Shown: one piece after another, positions 58,571 through 64,000 of the stretch
Layout of the letters: every line of letters begins with the position of its first letter
Numbering within the stretch: the stretch's first letter is position 1
Source of the DNA: Flavobacterium hankyongi
Lineage (GTDB): Bacteria > Bacteroidota > Bacteroidia > Flavobacteriales > Flavobacteriaceae
DNA: 64,000 nucleotides
Assembly: GCF_036840915.1 (NCBI RefSeq)
Contig: NZ_CP085725.1
Span: 2,294,001 to 2,358,000, forward strand
Direction: 5' to 3'
Notes under the pieces: generated by a model
Seen by the model: the letters and a program-made list of their open reading frames with translations, nothing else
Told to the model about the DNA's origin: nothing
Databases searched by the model: none
Position numbers and translations under genes: made by a program

Positions 58571-61500
58571 TTAGTATATAACTTTTTTCGTAATTGATTT
58601 TCCATTTTCTAAAGTCACTTTTACAATAAGAGCTTGATTGCTTTTTTGTATTGAAGTATCTTCTGCCTTGTTAACTTTAACTTGTTTTTTACTTACTAAA
58701 GTTTGCCCTAAAACATTATAGATTTCATAAGTTTTAATTGATTCAACAAAAGAGTTGATAACAATACTATTATCTGAAACATAAATTTTCACACTATTAT
58801 CTAAAACTTCAAACGGATCATTTCCTAATGTTTGATTTGTATAACGTAACACAAATCTATCTGTAAACTCTCCAATTGTACTTGTAAAGTGATATGGAGA
58901 TGAACGTAAATCATAGATCATATTTGATAGTTTGTCTTCTAAATAAATCCCTTGACTGGCTTCTGTAAAGAACCCATCAACATCTTTAATAGCTATTGTA
59001 TAATTACCATTAGATGGTATTTTTATAGCTAAAGGCACTTGATCGTTTTGATCAAAAGGTAAGCTTCTTCCCTGAATAATATTTCTATCATACCCTTCTA
59101 GTAATGAATAAATATCAAAAGTAGTTTTCAAATTAGCCTCTGCATCATACATTTGATCCTTACCGTTTGTAGCACCATCTACATAAGCAATAAGTGTTGA
59201 ACTACTCGCTGTAGAAGAAACTAAATCAATCCAAATTCTACCTTGAGAAAGGGCGTTCACATTATTATTTGAGTTTCTGTAAAATTGATCGTTTCTGTAC
59301 ATTTTATTTCTCATACTGTTGTTAAAAATAACATTTGCTGATGTAGATGCACTTGTTGCAGACATTCTAGTGATAAAACCTTGGCCTGAGCCAATATAAC
59401 CATCAAATACTCCAGGTATTGAAGGACCTGAAAGATTATAAGTTAAATAATCATTAGGGTCATAATTATATCCATAATTGTTATAAAACGGATCTGAAGC
59501 TGAAGTGTTAGGAGCAATACCATGCAACCAAATTTTAACAAAACCGTCTAAATTACTTGAGTTGGCGGTTAAAAATGCATTTGCAGATATTGCTGAAGGA
59601 TATGGATTACCTAACAAGTTCCAATTATCGTCATCTTGTGCAGCATTAGTTGGAGAATACGGCGAAGGATAGGTTCCAACAGTATTATAAGTGCCTCGTG
59701 ATATAGGCGTAGTAAGAACACCATTATTAGGCACTCCAACAAAAGTGGTAGTAAAGTTAACTGGCGAGTTCAATGGAGCATTGTTTAGACCTCTTTCAAT
59801 ATAGCCTTTACCAATAACCATTGTCTCTGTCCCATTTACCCAATTACCAAAATTACCAACTCCATTACCTACAACAGTAGGAATCCATTTGTAAAGACTA
59901 TTATTATTTGAATAAGTAGATATATTGGCAGAATTAAAATTTGCAACAGGACTTGACCAATACACATAATCACGGAAATCGATAAATGCAGTTCTTTGCA
60001 TATTAATGTTACCTGAATTTACACCTGAATTATTAACCTGAACTAAAGAACCATTATTCTCTATATTAATTGTGCCATTATTTGTCAAATTATTAACTAT
60101 GGTAACAGAGTTACCACTTTTTATAGTCAATACATACCCATTATTTACCAATAAACTACAAGATTCAAAATTTCCATTTGTGGCCGTATTATAATTACCA
60201 TCAATAATTGCAATCTTAGATGAGCTAGAAACTCCATTACTCCATGCAGTACCATTCCATGTAGTTGTAGGAGTAGTTACAGTAATTACATTAGAATAAC
60301 TACTATTTCCACATGCAGCCACAGCGCTAATTCTATAATACAATGTGCTTTCTGTTGTACCACTTACATTAAAAGAGGTAACATTACCAACATTTAATCC
60401 AGAGTAACCCGCTATTATAGTTCCAGCTGTAAATGTATTTGATGTAGCTACATCGATAGTATAACTAGTTGCATAAGGAGACGCATTCCAATTTGCCGTA
60501 AAATCACCACAAGAAATAGCTGTTGCCGCAGTTGCTACCGGAGCAACTATTGCTAGAGTAGAATAACTAATTGGATTAGAATTACTACTTAGACCACAAG
60601 TGTAATTCGCTCTTAGTCTATAATAATAAGTAGTATTTGCTGTTAAGCCTGTAACAATATAACTTGTAACATTACCTACATTCAATCCATTATATCCTGA
60701 CACGAAAGATGCGAAAGTCGAACTTGTAGAAACATCTAACAGATATGAACTTGCACCTACCATCGCACTCCAATTGGTTGTTATTTGTGAACAAGTTGCT
60801 CCTGATCCTGCATTTGCACTTGGCGAGGTAGTAGCTGTACCACCAGTAGTAGTAATGGCTATAGAGTTACTTGAAAACTTACATGCCGAAGTATTTGAAA
60901 CGGCCGAAACCTGTCTTCTATAATATCTTACAATAGTAGTAGAAGTTGTAATTGCTGGAGGGGTATAATCTTCTGAAGTTGCACTTGCAATATCAGTAAA
61001 GGTAACATTATCTGTAGAAGACTGCCATTGAAATGCAATTGTAGGATTTACTGAAGAACCATTATACACAAATGAAGAACCATCAATAACTCCAGATTGA
61101 CTTCCAGAACATACTATCGAATTAGAAGGTGCTGTTATTGAGTTTAAATTAGTGTTAAACGGAGTTAAACTAAATTCCGCTATATTCCCTCCTGAATTTT
61201 CATAAAAATCAAAAACCAAATCAGCACTTCCATCCAAATAAATTAACACATTGCTATATGTGGTCGCTACTTGCTGAATCCAAGAATTAAAAACCAAAAC
61301 TCCATCATTATACAAACGAATTCCATCATCTCCCCTAATCGTTGCAATGTAACAACCAGCAGGTCTTGTAGATCGCATTTTATATCTAACAGCAAAAGTT
61401 TCCGTTTGCATATTTGTTCGTACCACACCATTAGAATATATTGGCAAGCAGTTATTATCACCTCCAAAACCTTCTACAATTGATTCCGATGGTATAGTAT

Positions 61501-62062
61501 AATATCCAACATAACTAGCACTATCAAATGGCAATGTTGCTGCTGGTGCAGACGGAGAAGTACCCCCCGGAGGCGGAGAACCCAACCAGTTATAAACATG
61601 CCCAACCCAAGTATCCGTACCAAAATTATTTTGATTATCTTGGGTATTGCCTACATTAACTAATTGAATCGTTACTGAGACATTTGTTGTGTCTGAATTA
61701 CTGCAAGATCCTCTAGATAGAACTAGTTTAATTTGTCCTGAATAAGTAGCTACCCAATTATTTATTGAAGTTCCAGCAGAACCAGACGCATTTGCAATAT
61801 TAGAATTACTTGTTGCGTTATAGATATCTAATTTTTCGTTACTTCCAGAATATACATCACCAACAGAAAAGGTATAAGTAAAACCTTTTACAACATTAAT
61901 TAAAGTGTAATTTTTGGAATTTACATTGTTAATTGTAATACTATTAGTTGGGTTTCCAACACAAAATGTTTGTGCACTACCATTAAGCGTATTACCCGTA
62001 GGGTAAACACATTGAGCATTGGTCGCCGAAAACAGCAACAATGCAAATAAAATCATTCTCAT
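58571..62062 (-). CDS. Large secreted multidomain protein with T9SS type A sorting domain
   Basis: The 1163-residue protein has a signal peptide (1-17, ATNAQC) and an N-terminal beta-sandwich (about 20-140). A PA14/CBM-like segment follows (about 150-300: GCYIATIRGDDGIRLYNDGVLVF). An Ig-like domain (about 315-400) and two fibronectin type III domains (about 410-600) come next, each with NVGNVTSxxVxG. A repetitive Asn-rich beta region (about 600-1050) is followed by a type A sorting domain (SIKTYEIYNVLGQTLVSKKQV ... LIVKVTLENGKSITKKVIY). It is probably a surface adhesin or glycan-binding protein. The last 500 residues closely match the neighbouring gene at 62257-64000, a tandem paralogue. Confidence 0.88.
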   Translation of the reverse strand: MRMILFALLLFSATNAQCVYPTGNTLNGSAQTFCVGNPTNSITINNVNSKNYTLINVVKGFTYTFSVGDVYSGSNEKLDIYNATSNSNIANASGSAGTSINNWVATYSGQIKLVLSRGSCSNSDTTNVSVTIQLVNVGNTQDNQNNFGTDTWVGHVYNWLGSPPPGGTSPSAPAATLPFDSASYVGYYTIPSESIVEGFGGDNNCLPIYSNGVVRTNMQTETFAVRYKMRSTRPAGCYIATIRGDDGIRLYNDGVLVFNSWIQQVATTYSNVLIYLDGSADLVFDFYENSGGNIAEFSLTPFNTNLNSITAPSNSIVCSGSQSGVIDGSSFVYNGSSVNPTIAFQWQSSTDNVTFTDIASATSEDYTPPAITTSTTIVRYYRRQVSAVSNTSACKFSSNSIAITTTGGTATTSPSANAGSGATCSQITTNWSAMVGASSYLLDVSTSSTFASFVSGYNGLNVGNVTSYIVTGLTANTTYYYRLRANYTCGLSSNSNPISYSTLAIVAPVATAATAISCGDFTANWNASPYATSYTIDVATSNTFTAGTIIAGYSGLNVGNVTSFNVSGTTESTLYYRISAVAACGNSSYSNVITVTTPTTTWNGTAWSNGVSSSSKIAIIDGNYNTATNGNFESCSLLVNNGYVLTIKSGNSVTIVNNLTNNGTINIENNGSLVQVNNSGVNSGNINMQRTAFIDFRDYVYWSSPVANFNSANISTYSNNNSLYKWIPTVVGNGVGNFGNWVNGTETMVIGKGYIERGLNNAPLNSPVNFTTTFVGVPNNGVLTTPISRGTYNTVGTYPSPYSPTNAAQDDDNWNLLGNPYPSAISANAFLTANSSNLDGFVKIWLHGIAPNTSASDPFYNNYGYNYDPNDYLTYNLSGPSIPGVFDGYIGSGQGFITRMSATSASTSANVIFNNSMRNKMYRNDQFYRNSNNNVNALSQGRIWIDLVSSTASSSTLIAYVDGATNGKDQMYDAEANLKTTFDIYSLLEGYDRNIIQGRSLPFDQNDQVPLAIKIPSNGNYTIAIKDVDGFFTEASQGIYLEDKLSNMIYDLRSSPYHFTSTIGEFTDRFVLRYTNQTLGNDPFEVLDNSVKIYVSDNSIVINSFVESIKTYEIYNVLGQTLVSKKQVKVNKAEDTSIQKSNQALIVKVTLENGKSITKKVIY

Positions 62063-62199
62063 GACAAGTTAGGTTTAGTAAGATTCAGTTTAGCGGTGCA
62101 AAAATAGCAATAATCTATAAATCAAACTAATGAGAAACACTTAAAAAAGATTAAATTCAAGTTAATTTAAATAATTCCCTAACCGAGAAGAATTAATAA

Positions 62200-62227
62200 A
62201 AAATGGGGCTTTATAAAGCCCCATTTT
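62200..62227 (-). terminator. Terminator between the tandem T9SS genes
   Basis: AAAATGGGGCTTT / AAAGCCCCATTTT with a 2-nt loop, 3' of the upstream paralogue on the minus strand. Confidence 0.87.
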
Positions 62228-62256
62228 AGCATAATATATTTTAGACTAAATCACTC

Positions 62257-64000
62257 TTAATGAAGGATTTTTTTAGTAAAAGACTTACCGTTTTTTAAAG
62301 TCACTTTTACTATAAGTGCTTGATTCGTTTTTTGTAATGAAGTTTCTTCTGCCTTGTTAACTTTAACTTGTTTTTTACTTACCAACATTTGTCCTAAAAC
62401 ATTGTAGATTTCATATGTTTTTATTGACTCTACCAATGAATTTATTACTATACTATTATCTGAAGTATAAACCTTTACACTATTATCTAAAACTTCAAAA
62501 TGATCATTTCCTAATGTTTGATTTGTATAACGCAACACAAAACGATCTACAAATTCACCACTAGTACTTGTAAAGTGATATGGAGCTGAACGTAGGTCAT
62601 GAATTGCATTTGATAGTTTATCTTCTAAATAAATAGACTGACTTGCATTATTAAAGAAACCATCTACATCTTTAATTCCAATAGTATAATTACCATTAGA
62701 TGGTATTTTTACTGCCAACGGTACTTGATCGTTTTGATCAAAAGGCAAGCTTCTTCCTTGAATAATGTTTCTATCATACCCTTCTAATAATGAATAAATA
62801 CTAAAATTAGCTTTTAAATTAGCATCTGCATCATACATTTGATCTTTACCATTTGTAGCCCCATTTACATAAGCAACAAGTGTTGAACTACTTGCTGTAG
62901 AAGAAACTAAATCAATCCAAATTCTACCCTGAGGAAGTACACTCACATTATTATTTGAGTTTCTGTAAAATTGATCGTTTCTGTACGTTTTACTTCTCAT
63001 ACTATTATTAAAAACAGCTGTTGCTGATGTAGAAATGCTTGTTGTCGACATTCTAGTTATGAAACCTTGTCCTGCTCCAATGTATCCATCAAATACCCCA
63101 GGAGTTGAAGGTCCTGAAAGGTTATATGTTAAATAATCGTTTGAATCATAATTGTAACTATAATTATTATAAAACGGGTCTGCAGCTGATGTGTTTGGAG
63201 CAATACCGTGTAACCAAATTTTAACAAACCCATCTAAATTGCTTGAATTAGCTGTTAAGAATGCATCTACTGATATTGAAGATGGATACGGATTTCCTAA
63301 TAAATTCCAGTTATCATCATCTTGTGTAGCGTTTGTTGGAGAGTATGGTGAAGGATAAACTCCAACTGTGTTATATGTGCCTCTTGAAATAGAAGTTGTA
63401 ATACTGCCATTATTTGGTACACCAGTAAATGTACTAGTAAAGTTCGTAGGTGAATTTAATGAAGCATTGTTAAGTCCTCTTTCAATGTATCCTTTCCCAA
63501 GTACCATTGTTTCTGTACCGTTTGTCCAATTACCAAAATCTCCAATTCCGTTACCAGGAACTGTTGGAATCCATTTATACAAATTACTATTGTTTGAGAA
63601 GGTAGATATATTTGCTGAATTAAAATTAGCAACAGGTGTTGACCAATAAACATAATCTCTATAATCTACAAAAGCAGTTCTTTGCATGTTAATAACACCA
63701 GTATTCACCCCTACATCATTAACCTGAACTAATGAACCATTGTTTTCTATGTTTAATGTACCACTGTTTGTAATATTATTAATAACAGCAACAAAATCCC
63801 CGCCTTTGATAGTTAATGTATAATTTGTATTCACAAACAAACTACAACATTCAAAATCACCATTAGCGGCTGTGTCATAATTCCCATCAATAACTGCAAT
63901 TTTAGCAGTATCAGGCGCTCCTTTCGTCCAAATTGTACCATTCCAAACAGTTGAAGGTACAGAAACGAATACTGAATTAGAAGCTATATAACATGTAGCA
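62257..64000 (-). CDS. Secreted protein with T9SS type A sorting domain, paralogue of 58571-62062 (5' end outside window)
   Basis: The frame stays open to the right window edge, so only about 580 C-terminal residues are visible. The portion beyond 63840 continues with matching sequence (WNGTIWTKG, KIAVIDGNYDTAANGDFECC), so the gene starts outside the window. It aligns throughout with the C-terminal half of 58571-62062, including QRTAFxDxRDYVYWS, the WNLLGNPYPS segment and a sorting domain ending SIKTYEIYNVLGQMLVSKKQV. It likely has the same surface role. A terminator separates the two genes, so they are separate transcripts. Confidence 0.88.
   Translation of the reverse strand, partial: ATCYIASNSVFVSVPSTVWNGTIWTKGAPDTAKIAVIDGNYDTAANGDFECCSLFVNTNYTLTIKGGDFVAVINNITNSGTLNIENNGSLVQVNDVGVNTGVINMQRTAFVDYRDYVYWSTPVANFNSANISTFSNNSNLYKWIPTVPGNGIGDFGNWTNGTETMVLGKGYIERGLNNASLNSPTNFTSTFTGVPNNGSITTSISRGTYNTVGVYPSPYSPTNATQDDDNWNLLGNPYPSSISVDAFLTANSSNLDGFVKIWLHGIAPNTSAADPFYNNYSYNYDSNDYLTYNLSGPSTPGVFDGYIGAGQGFITRMSTTSISTSATAVFNNSMRSKTYRNDQFYRNSNNNVSVLPQGRIWIDLVSSTASSSTLVAYVNGATNGKDQMYDADANLKANFSIYSLLEGYDRNIIQGRSLPFDQNDQVPLAVKIPSNGNYTIGIKDVDGFFNNASQSIYLEDKLSNAIHDLRSAPYHFTSTSGEFVDRFVLRYTNQTLGNDHFEVLDNSVKVYTSDNSIVINSLVESIKTYEIYNVLGQMLVSKKQVKVNKAEETSLQKTNQALIVKVTLKNGKSFTKKILH

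Overview
The window is a piece of a Flavobacteriaceae chromosome, most likely Flavobacterium or a close relative. The DNA is A+T-rich. Many genes are preceded by the Bacteroidota -7 box TAnnTTTG rather than a Shine-Dalgarno sequence. Several very large secreted proteins end in type IX secretion system (T9SS) sorting domains, and some lipoproteins carry an acidic surface-export signal after the lipobox Cys. The housekeeping genes (prs-rplY-pth, ribF, bioB, mce, rbfA, dusB, lepA, thiL, trpS, plsC, recA) are typical of this family.

Layout. (1) 1-1052: the end of umuC, overlapping umuD, then a terminator. (2) 1053-25914: an integrated element of about 24.8 kb sitting in the 3' end of a tRNA-Leu(CAA) gene. 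A 19-bp direct repeat of the tRNA end lies at both borders (1053-1071 and 25896-25914). A pair of TTCGGCAA motifs with 11-bp period lies just inside each border, and a tyrosine recombinase lies next to the left border. The left third is a maintenance module: integrase, an unknown (possibly RteC-like) protein, an HTH protein, a DUF3987 ATPase and a Zn-finger/Toprim-like protein. It is studded with an ATTGCAAT palindrome family. Next comes probable anti-phage cargo: an Mrr-like nuclease fused to a STAND NTPase, a HEPN protein, a DUF4365 nuclease-like protein and another nuclease-like protein. These are separated in part by attC-like structured spacers. The right half is one minus-strand operon: a small T9SS-sorted protein, a 2316-residue SpvB/FG-GAP/RHS toxin, a putative immunity protein, a surface lipoprotein and a 1280-residue T9SS type B protein. 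No relaxase or conjugation gene is visible. (3) 25977-41527: core genes, with two tandem reprolysin-like T9SS metalloproteases between pth and ribF. (4) 41578-44665: a compact effector/immunity island. It holds a zincin effector, its probable lipoprotein immunity gene, and a tandem duplicate made of an orphan effector tip plus a second immunity gene. (5) 44779-64000: core genes interspersed with a choice-of-anchor L T9SS type B protein and two tandem T9SS type A proteins, the second running off the right edge.

How the parts fit. The element appears to combine site-specific integration, a palindrome-marked maintenance module, defence cargo and an inter-bacterial toxin operon that would depend on the host's T9SS for export. 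The separate 41.6-44.7 kb island is a second, chromosomal polymorphic-toxin locus of a different type. All functional calls come from reading motifs and family resemblance; no database search was run.
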